From an uncultured Ruminiclostridium sp. (lineage in GTDB: Bacteria > Bacillota > Clostridia > Oscillospirales > Ruminococcaceae), in the NCBI GenBank assembly GCA_934462775.1, contig CAKSIR010000031.1, forward strand, positions 1 through 19,994: 19,994 bases of DNA. Direction: 5' to 3'. Below, piece after piece: positions 7,962 through 17,644 of this stretch. The notes below the pieces were generated by a model that had not been told where the DNA came from, searched no databases, and worked only from the letters and a program-made list of their open reading frames with translations. The position numbers were made by a program, and so were the translations under genes. Position 1 is the stretch's first letter. Every line of letters starts with the position of its first letter.

Positions 7962-8240
7962 ATGTTAATTTTAAATTTACAGTTCTTCGCTCATAAAAAA
8001 GGTATGGGTTCTACAAAGAACGGTCGTGACAGTGAATCCAAAAGACTTGGCGCAAAGCGTGCTGACGGTCAGTTTGTAACAGCAGGCAACATCTTAGTTA
8101 AGCAGCGCGGCACACACATTCACCCAGGTGTAAATGTAAAGAAGGGTTCAGACGATACACTGTTCGCAGTTGCTGACGGTATTGTTAAGTTCGAAAGACT
8201 TGGCAAGGATCGCAAGCAGGTTAGCGTAATCGCTGAATAA
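7962..8240 (+). CDS. rpmA: 50S ribosomal protein L27 (with Prp-cleaved extension)
   Basis: Large-subunit protein whose N-terminus reaches the peptidyl transferase centre. The 92-residue precursor begins [16 protein letters not shown]; the first nine residues match the Prp target, so the mature protein should start at Ala10, exposing the AHKKG tail. The body contains the [17 protein letters not shown] and [11 protein letters not shown] motifs. It starts three bases after prp ends, with AAAGGA (7949-7954) inside the end of prp. Confidence 0.98.
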   Translation: MLILNLQFFAHKKGMGSTKNGRDSESKRLGAKRADGQFVTAGNILVKQRGTHIHPGVNVKKGSDDTLFAVADGIVKFERLGKDRKQVSVIAE

Positions 8241-9626
<1,386 letters not shown>

Positions 9627-9634
9627 GAGGTTTT

Positions 9635-10036
9635 ATGGACATTATCAGTGAGGAGCAGGCACGGGCTTACAGCCCGCTTACGCTGGCTTTTTTCGGCGAC
9701 AGCGTATATGAAGTGCTTGTGCGACAAAAAATAGTACTTGGCGGAAGCTGTCCGTCAAGCAAGCTGCATAAAGCGGCGGTTGAAAAGGTACGAGCTTCTT
9801 ACCAGTCGGCTGCAATCGACCTGATTGAACCCATGCTGACAGAAGCGGAGGCTGATATAATCCGCAGAGGCCGCAACTCCCACGTTGCAACTGTTCCGAG
9901 AAGCTCAAATCCGAGAGAATACCGCCGCGCCACTGCACTTGAAGCTCTGTTCGGCTATTTGTACCTTATCGGTGCAAATGAGCGTATGGAAGAACTTTTT
10001 GAGGTGATTTACAATGGCAAAGGTGAAGAAGCATGA
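9635..10036 (+). CDS. mrnC: Mini-ribonuclease 3
   Basis: Dimeric RNase III-type endoribonuclease lacking the double-stranded RNA-binding domain; in Bacillus subtilis it matures 23S rRNA ends. The 133 residues comprise only the catalytic domain. The RNase III signature is FFGDSVYE (19-26, with Asp22), and the second acidic site is Glu103 in TALEALFGYLYL. AAGAGG at 9625-9630 overlaps the obgE stop codon. The position after obgE is compatible with a ribosome-biogenesis operon. The final 23 bases overlap the next gene. Confidence 0.92.
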   Translation: MDIISEEQARAYSPLTLAFFGDSVYEVLVRQKIVLGGSCPSSKLHKAAVEKVRASYQSAAIDLIEPMLTEAEADIIRRGRNSHVATVPRSSNPREYRRATALEALFGYLYLIGANERMEELFEVIYNGKGEEA

Positions 10037-10907
10037 TAAAAAGCAGAGTACAAAAGCAAAAACAATCCGTAAGTGGATAATTGACATTGTTGTTGTAATT
10101 GCGGCGTCCGTTATTTATTCAATGGGACTGCACTGCTTTACAACGCCCAACTCAATCGCTCCGGGCGGCGTTTCGGGTATCGCAACGGTTATAAATGCGT
10201 ACACGGGAATAAATGTAGGTATAATTTACGGCGCGATAAACGTTCCTCTTATAATAATCGGATTTATTTTTCTCGGCAAAAAGCTGATGATAAAAACTAT
10301 CGTTTCGGTTGCAACAATCACGCTTACAACCGACTATCTGCTGGCGGGCTTCCCTGTTTACGAGGGAGAGCATATACTGGCAGCCATTTTCGGCGGACTG
10401 CTGCTCGGCGCAGGACTGGGGCTTGTGTACCTCCGTGACGGTACGTCGGGAGGTACCGATATTGTGAACAAGCTTATCAACCGTAAGCTTCCCTACTTCA
10501 GCCTTGGCAGAATAATGATGGCGACAGACGCCGTTATTGTCCTTGTGTCAATGCTTGCTTTTAAAAGCATCGAGTCGGGTCTTTATTCCATTATTGCAAT
10601 TTTTGTCTGCTCAAAGGTTATTGACATGATTCTGTACGGAAGCTTTGAGGCGAAGATGATGCTCATTTTCTCCGACCATTATACCGAAATTGCCGACGAA
10701 ATTATGCTTGGAATCAACAGAGGCGTTACCTATCTTGACGGTACAGGCGCTTATTCGGGCAACGAAAAGCACATTATATGCTGCGCAGTCCGAAAAAACG
10801 AATACCCGAAAATTAAGCGGGCGGTTAAGAAAATTGACCCCAATGCATTTATAATAATAACAAATGCAGGCGAGGTTATGGGAGAAGGCTTTCAGCCAAA
10901 TAACTGA
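10014..10907 (+). CDS. YitT family membrane protein (DUF2179 C-terminus)
   Basis: A 297-residue membrane protein with a basic N-terminus and about five to six hydrophobic segments between 21 and 210. The family motifs are APGGVSG (49-55) and GTSGGTDIVN (143-152). The soluble C-terminal DUF2179 domain (about 213-292) contains RGVTYLDGTGAYSG (236-249) and NAGEVMGEGF (284-293). YitT proteins are common in Firmicutes with no firmly established function; transport is often assumed from the fold. The ATG at 10014 has GAGGTGA seven bases upstream and lies within the end of mrnC, implying coupled translation. Confidence 0.9.
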   Translation: MAKVKKHDKKQSTKAKTIRKWIIDIVVVIAASVIYSMGLHCFTTPNSIAPGGVSGIATVINAYTGINVGIIYGAINVPLIIIGFIFLGKKLMIKTIVSVATITLTTDYLLAGFPVYEGEHILAAIFGGLLLGAGLGLVYLRDGTSGGTDIVNKLINRKLPYFSLGRIMMATDAVIVLVSMLAFKSIESGLYSIIAIFVCSKVIDMILYGSFEAKMMLIFSDHYTEIADEIMLGINRGVTYLDGTGAYSGNEKHIICCAVRKNEYPKIKRAVKKIDPNAFIIITNAGEVMGEGFQPNN

Positions 10908-10919
10908 CGAGAGGAATTT

Positions 10920-12608
10920 ATGACAAAACGAATTATTTCGGTTTTACTGACGGTTTGCATTGCAATTTCATCCTTTACAATAGTTTCTTTTGCGGACGGC
11001 AGCAAAACTCTTGAAGAAAAGCTTGCCCTGATTTATGAACAAATCGTAAACGACAGCGAAATCAGCAATGCGATACAGAATATTTCAAAGCCGGTCGTTT
11101 TCATTTCTGTTTCTGACGGAAAAAAACAGGCAAAGGTTGTTTACGCAAGGGACAACACATTGAAAAAAGCCTTTGACAAAGCGGCGCAAAAGGCTTATAA
11201 TCTAAATATGACTGCTTACTGGGTCAAGTGCGATGTGGTTACCGGCATAGAGGCAGTTACATATTCATCGCTGAAGGATACGCTGATAAATACGTATCCG
11301 TGCAGCTTCCGAAAAGGAATTGCATTCAACGACTATTTCGGCAGAGCGCTGCTTGAAGCGGAGCTTAACAGCAACGACTTCATCAATTACGATAACGGAA
11401 AGCTGAAAATCAACAATATAAACAATTATTTCAGCGCAAACAACAAGATAAAGCTTGATAAAATTCCGAGCACGCTCTATGTGTTTGATACAAAGGCTTA
11501 TTTCTGCGATGACAACAGCGTTTGCTACGAGCTGAACGATAATTACAGACGCGCCACAAATATGAACAGAAAGGCGCTTAAACAGCTTTGCACAGAGAGC
11601 TCCGACTATTACGGAGATATTCTCAAGGACGACGGCAGCTTTTATTACGGATTTAAGCCCGTTACGGCGCGCGTTCTCAGCTCCTACAACAATATCCGTC
11701 ATGCGGGCGCTGTATGGAATTTGATTTTGCAGTATAAGATAACAAAGGATAAAAACACGATAAATACAATTGACAGCTCAATTGAGTATATGCTGAGCCA
11801 GTGTATTTTTAAGGACAAGAACACTGCGTTTTTGCTTGACATGCCGTCTAATGAGTTTAAACTGGGCGGAAACGGAATTGCCGTCCTTGCGCTCAGTGAA
11901 TACATGGACGCCTTCAATACGGACAAGTATATGTCTGAGCTGAAAGCTCTTGCAAACGGAATTATCTATATGCAGAGAACTGACGGCGGTTTCAACCATG
12001 TTTATAACACGGATTTTACGCTTAAGGAAGCGTACCGGGTTATTTTCTTTGACGGCGAGGCAATGTTTGCGCTTGCTAAGGCTTACGGTACGACAGGTTC
12101 TGAAAAGTATCTCAGCGCCTGTGAAAAATCAGCGGATTACTTTATTGCCAACAAATATGAAACACAGCACAGTCACTGGATTTCATACGGATTTAATGAG
12201 CTGACCAAGTATGTTCCCAAGGAAAAATACCTGAGCTTCGGGCTGAAAAATGTTGACGGCTATACATACGCTGCACTCAGAAATCAGCGGTCAACACCAA
12301 CGCAGCTTGAAACGCTGATGGCTGCATTTGAACTGTACGACCGCATTATGGTAAACGGCTACGAATGCTCATATCTTGAGGAATTTGACGCAGACGCGCT
12401 TATCAAATCCATAAAACACCGCGTTGAATACGGAATGAACTTCTTCGTATTCCCTGAATACGCAATGTATTTTAAGCTGCCTCAGAGGTATCTCAGCAGC
12501 TTTGCGGTTCGAGAAGATTATTTCCGTCTGAGAATTGACGATATACAGCACTTTATGGGCGGCTACTGCCTATATTATGATAATTACAGCAGGGTTCAAT
12601 CCTACTGA
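10920..12608 (+). CDS. Secreted alpha/alpha-toroid-like protein of unknown function
   Basis: A 562-residue protein with a Sec signal peptide: MTKR, a hydrophobic core to about residue 22, and likely cleavage after SFA at 25. An N-terminal part (about 26-215) has no motif I recognise. From about 225 to 555 the pattern of paired helices and aromatic/Gly turns (DDGSFYYGF at 237-245, YNNIRHAG at 256-263, GGNGIAVLALSEY at 316-328, QRTDGGFNH at 352-360, FFDGEAMFALAKAYG at 376-390) resembles (alpha/alpha)6 toroids of the six-hairpin glycosidase type. A polysaccharide substrate is inference and no catalytic residue can be assigned. GAGAGGA precedes the ATG by five bases, 12 bases after the YitT gene. 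Confidence 0.6.
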   Translation: MTKRIISVLLTVCIAISSFTIVSFADGSKTLEEKLALIYEQIVNDSEISNAIQNISKPVVFISVSDGKKQAKVVYARDNTLKKAFDKAAQKAYNLNMTAYWVKCDVVTGIEAVTYSSLKDTLINTYPCSFRKGIAFNDYFGRALLEAELNSNDFINYDNGKLKINNINNYFSANNKIKLDKIPSTLYVFDTKAYFCDDNSVCYELNDNYRRATNMNRKALKQLCTESSDYYGDILKDDGSFYYGFKPVTARVLSSYNNIRHAGAVWNLILQYKITKDKNTINTIDSSIEYMLSQCIFKDKNTAFLLDMPSNEFKLGGNGIAVLALSEYMDAFNTDKYMSELKALANGIIYMQRTDGGFNHVYNTDFTLKEAYRVIFFDGEAMFALAKAYGTTGSEKYLSACEKSADYFIANKYETQHSHWISYGFNELTKYVPKEKYLSFGLKNVDGYTYAALRNQRSTPTQLETLMAAFELYDRIMVNGYECSYLEEFDADALIKSIKHRVEYGMNFFVFPEYAMYFKLPQRYLSSFAVREDYFRLRIDDIQHFMGGYCLYYDNYSRVQSY

Positions 12609-12637
12609 AAACCATACTAAATAAAGGAGTTAAACTT

Positions 12638-13372
12638 ATGTCAGGACATTCCAAGTGGAGTACAATCAAGAGAAAGAAAGGCGAAAAGGACGGCGCAAGA
12701 GCCAAGGTTTTCACCAAGATAAGCAGAGAAATTATCGTTGCTGTTAAGGAACACGGCGGCGACCCAAACAACAACTCTAAGCTTGCCACACTTATCCAGA
12801 AGGCGAAGTCAAACAATATTCCCAACGACAACATAGACCGTCTTATCAAAAAGGCAGCCGGCGGCGATGAAAAATCCGATTACGAGAACTGCGTTTACGA
12901 GGGCTACGGCCCGAACGGCGTTGCTGTTATTGTTGACTGCCTGACAGACAACAGAAACAGAACAGCCGGCGAAATCCGTCACTATTTTGATAAGTTCGGC
13001 GGAAACATGGGAACAACCGGCTGCGTATCGTTCATGTTCAACCTTAAGGGCATTATCGTTCTTGACAACGAGGACGGCGATATTGACGAAGATAAGGCAA
13101 TGGAGGATATTCTTGAAGCAGGCGGCGACGATTTCAGCTTTGAGGACGGCTGCGTTGAAATCACAACAGAGCCTAATGCAGTAGGCGATGTTGCAGCTAA
13201 CCTTACCAAAATGGGCTACAAGGTAGTTTCAGCAGAAGCTGAGCAGGTCCCCACAACATATACGCAGCTTACAGATGAGGATCAGATTAAGAAAATGGAA
13301 CTCATGCTGGAAGCATTCGATGATAACGATGATGTTCAGAACGTATGGCACAACTGGGATTCTGAGGAATAA
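12638..13372 (+). CDS. yebC: YebC/PmpR family translation or regulatory factor
   Basis: A 244-residue YebC-family protein with the family start MSGHSKWSTIKRKK and ARAKVFTKISREI (20-32). YebC proteins were long called transcription regulators; recent work supports a ribosome-associated role relieving stalls at difficult (for example proline-rich) sequences. Other visible family stretches are NNIPNDNIDRLIKKA (59-73) and YEGYGPNGVAV in the middle domain. AAAGGAG at 12623-12629 is eight bases before the ATG. It is probably the last gene of the rplU operon, 29 bases after the secreted-protein gene, although a separate promoter cannot be excluded. Confidence 0.95.
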   Translation: MSGHSKWSTIKRKKGEKDGARAKVFTKISREIIVAVKEHGGDPNNNSKLATLIQKAKSNNIPNDNIDRLIKKAAGGDEKSDYENCVYEGYGPNGVAVIVDCLTDNRNRTAGEIRHYFDKFGGNMGTTGCVSFMFNLKGIIVLDNEDGDIDEDKAMEDILEAGGDDFSFEDGCVEITTEPNAVGDVAANLTKMGYKVVSAEAEQVPTTYTQLTDEDQIKKMELMLEAFDDNDDVQNVWHNWDSEE

Positions 13373-13383
13373 AGCCGTATATT

Positions 13384-13400
13384 GTTAATAAAATATTAAC
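13384..13400. repeat. AT-rich 17-bp palindrome
   Basis: GTTAATA, three A bases, then TATTAAC: a perfect 7-bp inverted repeat just after yebC and seven bases before the larger inverted repeat. It could supply a U-rich tail for a minus-strand terminator hairpin or be a protein site. Confidence 0.4.
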
Positions 13401-13406
13401 ACCGAT

Positions 13407-13451
13407 TGAACTGCCCCAAATTGTACTGTAAGCACAATTTGGGGCAGTTCA
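13407..13451. terminator. Perfect 18-bp inverted repeat, probable bidirectional terminator
   Basis: TGAACTGCCCCAAATTGT (13407-13424) and its exact complement (13434-13451) flank a nine-base loop, between the convergent yebC and the minus-strand membrane gene. The location suggests a shared terminator. There is no uninterrupted T run on either side, however, so a mobile or dispersed palindrome is also possible. Confidence 0.6.
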
Positions 13452-13459
13452 GCAATCTC

Positions 13460-13852
13460 TTAGGTTGTTTTGCTGTTCAAAATCAGCTTTGCCGCAATAC
13501 ATTCCGCAATAAGCAGCAAGGTAATTATCACGCTGATAACAGAATACTGCAAAAATAGAACAGGCATAAACGAGGTAACAGATGCAATCAGCGAAATAAT
13601 GAAAAGTGCGTTATTTACAGCTTTTGCGCTTTTTACCACCGCAATTACAGACATCAGCAGTATAACGCAAGTCAGAATTGCTGTAATGAACGGGAAAAAG
13701 TTGCCGTATCCAACAAGTATAAAATCAAAATAGGAAAATGTTTCCGATACCCTTTCATCGGCAGATGGACCGAAGGTAAGCACTCCTCCGTAAGGAAGAA
13801 TTTCCATAACCAAAGTTAAAATTGGCAGTGTAACTAAAACCGCTTTTTTCAT
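13460..13852 (-). CDS. Small four-segment membrane protein, unknown function
   Basis: A 130-residue protein of mainly hydrophobic residues with about four membrane segments (roughly 4-26, 53-76, 80-99 and 102-124). An external or loop section at 28-45 contains the only cluster of charges (PSADERVSE). A GGGGG-containing ribosome binding site sits about five bases before the ATG. It has its own near-consensus promoter directly after the ilvC terminator and is a single-gene unit. I do not recognise the family; no catalytic motif is visible. The N-terminal segment could alternatively be an uncleaved signal anchor. Confidence 0.65.
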   Translation of the reverse strand: MKKAVLVTLPILTLVMEILPYGGVLTFGPSADERVSETFSYFDFILVGYGNFFPFITAILTCVILLMSVIAVVKSAKAVNNALFIISLIASVTSFMPVLFLQYSVISVIITLLLIAECIAAKLILNSKTT

Positions 13853-13877
13853 AATATCCCCCTAAACTTTTTTACTT

Positions 13878-13906
13878 ATTTTAACACATAACAGTATTTA
13901 TGTCAA
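13878..13906 (-). promoter_or_regulatory. Promoter of the small membrane protein gene
   Basis: On the minus strand TTGACA (13906-13901), 17 bases, then TAAAAT (13883-13878). It begins one base beyond the A run of the ilvC terminator. The start site would be near 13871, about 19 bases upstream of the start codon. Confidence 0.8.
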
Positions 13907-13907
13907 C

Positions 13908-13940
13908 AAAAAAGCAGCATGACCGTCAGTCATGCTGCTT
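13908..13940 (-). terminator. Terminator of the ilvBNC operon
   Basis: On the minus strand AAGCAGCATGAC (13940-13929) pairs with GTCATGCTGCTT (13923-13912), 12 perfect pairs around a five-base loop, and is followed by a T run (13913-13908). Confidence 0.93.
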
Positions 13941-13957
13941 CATTATGTAATATAAAA

Positions 13958-15016
<1,059 letters not shown>

Positions 15017-15045
15017 TTAGCGCCTTTCGACGTAGTTTACTGTGA

Positions 15046-15537
15046 TTAAAGCTTTAACGAGGTACTTCCCTTTTGCATCGCTATTGTACCTGTTCGGACA
15101 ACTTCCTTTATTCCGTAAGGTCTGAGCAGCTCCTCAAATGTTACAAGCTTGTCCTCGCTGGCGGAAAGCTCAAGGGTCATTGTGTTTACTGAAATATCGG
15201 AAATTTTCGCCCTTGTTATGTCGGCAATAGAAATCAAATCCGCTCTCTGAGCCGCCGTACAGCTTACCTTAATAAGCACCAGCTCTCGTGAAAGCAGCTC
15301 GTCGCCGCTTACCGTCTTGACCTTGATTACATCTATCAGCTTGTTAAGCTGTTTTTCAATCTGTTCAAGAGTGTACTCCGTGCCCTCGGCAACAATCGTA
15401 ATTCTTGAAACATTTTCGTTATCCGTTACACCCACTGCTAAGCTGTGGATATTGTATCCTCTGCGGGCGAAAAGACCGGCAACTCGTGCAAGCACACCCG
15501 CATGGTTTTCAACCAGTATGGAAATTGTGTGTTTCAT
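15046..15537 (-). CDS. ilvN: Acetolactate synthase small (regulatory) subunit
   Basis: Regulatory partner of IlvB that confers valine feedback inhibition and raises activity. 163 residues: an N-terminal ACT domain (about 3-75) opening with HTISILVENHAGVLARVAG and containing RRGYNIHSLAVG, then the C-terminal ALS_ss_C domain (about 85-158). The length fits the family. An AAAGGAC site precedes the ATG, 17 bases after the ilvB stop, consistent with paired expression of the two subunits. Confidence 0.95.
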   Translation of the reverse strand: MKHTISILVENHAGVLARVAGLFARRGYNIHSLAVGVTDNENVSRITIVAEGTEYTLEQIEKQLNKLIDVIKVKTVSGDELLSRELVLIKVSCTAAQRADLISIADITRAKISDISVNTMTLELSASEDKLVTFEELLRPYGIKEVVRTGTIAMQKGSTSLKL

Positions 15538-15554
15538 ATAGTCCTTTCCCGAAA

Positions 15555-17192
15555 TTACAGAATCGTCTTTTCGTTCTCGTCAACAAAAACCTGAAGCATA
15601 TAGGGCTTGTCAGACTTTATCATACGCTCCACCGCGCCGTCAGCCTGTGAAATATCGGTCACATTTTCACCGCTTATTCCGTAAGCGGCTGCAAGCTTGA
15701 TGAAATCCGGACTTCCGTCAAGGAATACCGCGATAAGGTGGTTTTCATACTGATTTGTCTGAACCTCTCTTACCATGCCAAGACGGTTGTTGACCATGAC
15801 TATAATTTTAACATTTATGTTATGCTGAACAGCGGTTGCAAGCTCCATAAGCTGCATCTGAAAGCTGCCGTCGCCGCATATCGCAACTACCTCAGCGCTT
15901 TCATCGGCTTTCTTTGCGCCTATTGCGGCAGGGAGTGAATAACCCATTGTTCCCATTCCGCCTGCCGTAAGGAATCTGCCCTGCTCGCCAAGCTCTATGT
16001 TGTTGCAGGTCCAAATCTGATTCTGACCAACATCGGCTACAACAACAGAATGCTCCGGAAGATGTTTGTTCAGCGCCTTCATGAAAGCCTTTGGATTAAC
16101 CGTGCCGTCTGTTGCTGCGAGCGGTTTATCACCCTCTGTCTGATTCTTAATATCAGTCAGATAGCTAACCCATTGGTCGTGCTTCTTGGGAGAAACGCCC
16201 TCAAGAATCTGTCCGATAATGGTAGCGGCATCGCCTACAACAGGTACTGCTGCGGGAATGCTTTTTCCGATTTCGGCAGGGTCTATATCAATATGTACAA
16301 CCTTAAGATTGTCGCGGCTTTTCAAAGCTGTTACCGCTCTGTCGCCCACTCTTGCGCCAAGCAGGATTAGCAGGTCGCATTCGCAAACCGCTCTGTTGGC
16401 AACCTTTTTTCCGAACATACCGAGCATACCGAAATGGAGTCGGTTATTGTACGGAATGGAGCTGATTCCCATCATTGTTGTGATAACAGGAATGTCGCAG
16501 ATTTCCGCAAGCTTCTGCATTTCCTTTTCAGCGTGTGAAGCGAAAAGTCCGCCGCCTGCGCAGATAAGCGGCTTTTCTGCCGACATTATTGCCTCGCAGA
16601 CGCGCTTTACCTGAAGCTTGTTGCCTGTAATGCTGGGCTTATAGGTTCTTATATCAATTGTTTCGGGATATTCAAATTCGATTTCACATTTCTGTATGTC
16701 CATAGGGACGTCTATCAGTACAGGACCCGGTCTGCCCGTCCCCGCAATATAGAACGCGCTTTTAAAAATGTATGCAATATCCTCGGCGTTTTTTACAAGG
16801 TAGGAATGCTTTACAAAGGGTTCAGCGGAACCTGTAATATCTGCCTCCTGAAAAACGTCGTAGCCAATCTGGTCGGAGTTTACCTGACCGGTGATTATGA
16901 CCATAGGAATACTGTCCATGTAGGCAGTTGCAATGGCTGTAATCAGGTTTGTTGCACCGGGACCCGATGTAGCGATACATACGGCAGGCTTGCCTGTAAT
17001 TCTTGCATAGCCGCTTGCGGAATGGCCTCCGTTTACCTCGTGGCGTACAAGTATATGCTCAATTCCCGACGGCAGCAGCTCGTCGTAAAACGGGCAGATA
17101 GCCGCTCCCGGATAGCCGAATACCGTAGTAATATTTTCGTTTTCCAAACACTTAACCATTGCCTTTGCAACAGTCATTCTATCTTTTGCCAC
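15555..17192 (-). CDS. ilvB: Acetolactate synthase large (catalytic) subunit
   Basis: ThDP-, FAD- and Mg2+-dependent enzyme that condenses two pyruvates, or pyruvate with 2-oxobutyrate, committing carbon to branched-chain amino acids. 545 residues: catalytic Glu52 in VRHEVNGGHSASGYA, the TSGPGATN stretch (75-82), the central FAD-associated domain (about 190-335), and the ThDP-binding GDGSFQMQ (440-447) with Asn468-Asn469 and NNRLGMV. I use a GTG start at 17192 because GAGGTG lies five bases upstream; an ATG 15 bases later lacks a comparable site. It heads ilvBNC. A promoter (17222-17250) and an upstream attenuated leader both precede it. Confidence 0.95.
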   Translation of the reverse strand: MAKDRMTVAKAMVKCLENENITTVFGYPGAAICPFYDELLPSGIEHILVRHEVNGGHSASGYARITGKPAVCIATSGPGATNLITAIATAYMDSIPMVIITGQVNSDQIGYDVFQEADITGSAEPFVKHSYLVKNAEDIAYIFKSAFYIAGTGRPGPVLIDVPMDIQKCEIEFEYPETIDIRTYKPSITGNKLQVKRVCEAIMSAEKPLICAGGGLFASHAEKEMQKLAEICDIPVITTMMGISSIPYNNRLHFGMLGMFGKKVANRAVCECDLLILLGARVGDRAVTALKSRDNLKVVHIDIDPAEIGKSIPAAVPVVGDAATIIGQILEGVSPKKHDQWVSYLTDIKNQTEGDKPLAATDGTVNPKAFMKALNKHLPEHSVVVADVGQNQIWTCNNIELGEQGRFLTAGGMGTMGYSLPAAIGAKKADESAEVVAICGDGSFQMQLMELATAVQHNINVKIIVMVNNRLGMVREVQTNQYENHLIAVFLDGSPDFIKLAAAYGISGENVTDISQADGAVERMIKSDKPYMLQVFVDENEKTIL

Positions 17193-17221
17193 TATGACAC
17201 CTCACTCTTTCACGCTTTATT

Positions 17222-17250
17222 ATTATACACTATTCACACGCTAAAGTCAA
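17222..17250 (-). promoter_or_regulatory. Proximal ilvB promoter (P2)
   Basis: On the minus strand TTGACT (17250-17245), 17 bases, then TATAAT (17227-17222). The start site would be near 17215, leaving a short leader with the ilvB ribosome binding site. It lies downstream of the attenuator terminator, so transcripts from it would bypass attenuation. Confidence 0.75.
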
Positions 17251-17265
17251 GATAGTTAAGCCAAT

Positions 17266-17297
17266 ATAAAAACCGACACAGGCGAGCCATGTCGGTT
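17266..17297 (-). terminator. ilv attenuator terminator
   Basis: On the minus strand AACCGACA (17297-17290) pairs with TGTCGGTT (17278-17271), with U-G and G-C pairs continuing toward the loop, then a run of five T bases (including the last stem bases) and TATATT. The loop and upper stem contain GGCTC (17288-17284), the last segment of the relay described for the leader. Confidence 0.8.
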
Positions 17298-17485
17298 AAT
17301 TTCTGCAAGTTGATGTCAACAATCTTTCCTGCATATTCATATAAAACTGCATCGGCTCAATATTTCCGAGCCGTGATTACGCATTGCGCAGCATTCAAGG
17401 CTCATTTTGTCTATCAGAAGAGCCTCAGCACAAGAATGTCTTAGTAAAAGTTAAAGCAAATACAAGATTATACTGTAAGCTCTTC
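17284..17485 (-). promoter_or_regulatory. Relay-type transcription attenuator of ilvBNC
   Basis: Six complementary segments on the minus strand: 0, GAAGAGC (17485-17479, inside the leader frame); 1, AGGCTCTTC (17425-17417); 2, GAGCCT (17403-17398); 3, CGGCTC (17373-17368); 4, GAGCCG (17358-17353); 5, GGCTC (17288-17284, in the terminator loop). Each can pair with its neighbour on either side. Pairs 0:1 (nine pairs), 2:3 and 4:5 exclude pairs 1:2, 3:4 and a free segment 5. A ribosome stalled on Val, Leu or Ile codons would leave segment 0 free and favour readthrough; one reaching the stop codon would cover it and favour termination. The pairing is seen directly; the regulation is inferred. Confidence 0.65.
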
Positions 17486-17563
17486 AGTTGTAATTCGAAT
17501 GACTGATAGTAGTAGCACTGAATCGCTCACGACGACGTTAGCTGTCGATATTCTGAAAAGCAT
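17468..17563 (-). CDS. ilv leader peptide (31 aa, Val/Leu/Ile-rich)
   Basis: A 31-codon frame starting at the ATG at 17563, with AAAGGAGG (17580-17573) nine bases upstream. Fourteen of 31 residues are branched-chain: Val at 10-12, 16, 21 and 31; Leu at 2, 17-19 and 29; Ile at 5, 22 and 24. The VVV and LLL runs and the charged, non-membrane surroundings are what is expected of a regulatory leader peptide sensing charged branched-chain tRNAs. Codons 27-29 (Glu-Glu-Leu) contain the first pairing segment of the attenuator. An overlapping ATG at 17570 in another frame encodes only ten codons and sits too close to the ribosome binding site. Confidence 0.75.
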   Translation of the reverse strand: MLFRISTANVVVSDSVLLLSVIRITTEELTV

Positions 17564-17595
17564 CTCGCATTTCCTCCTTTTTTTACTTTACCTAC

Positions 17596-17627
17596 ATTAT
17601 ACTCACTCAGGTTACACTAAGGTTACA
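17596..17627 (-). promoter_or_regulatory. Distal ilv promoter (P1) with tandem 11-bp repeats
   Basis: On the minus strand a perfect -10 box TATAAT (17601-17596) has no -35 hexamer: AACCTT occupies that place. Instead two direct copies of TGTAACCT (17627-17620 and 17616-17609) lie 11 bases apart immediately upstream. Tandem sites with one-helical-turn spacing over the -35 region are typical of OmpR/PhoB-type activators. The start site would be near 17589, nine bases before the leader ribosome binding site. Confidence 0.6.
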
Positions 17628-17644
17628 TTTGGAGAAAAAACCAA

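Noticed and set aside
17193..17640. T-box riboswitch controlling ilvBNC
   Set aside because: I looked for the TGGNACCGCG antiterminator motif and a specifier loop on the minus strand and found neither; the leader peptide with alternating pairing explains the region better.
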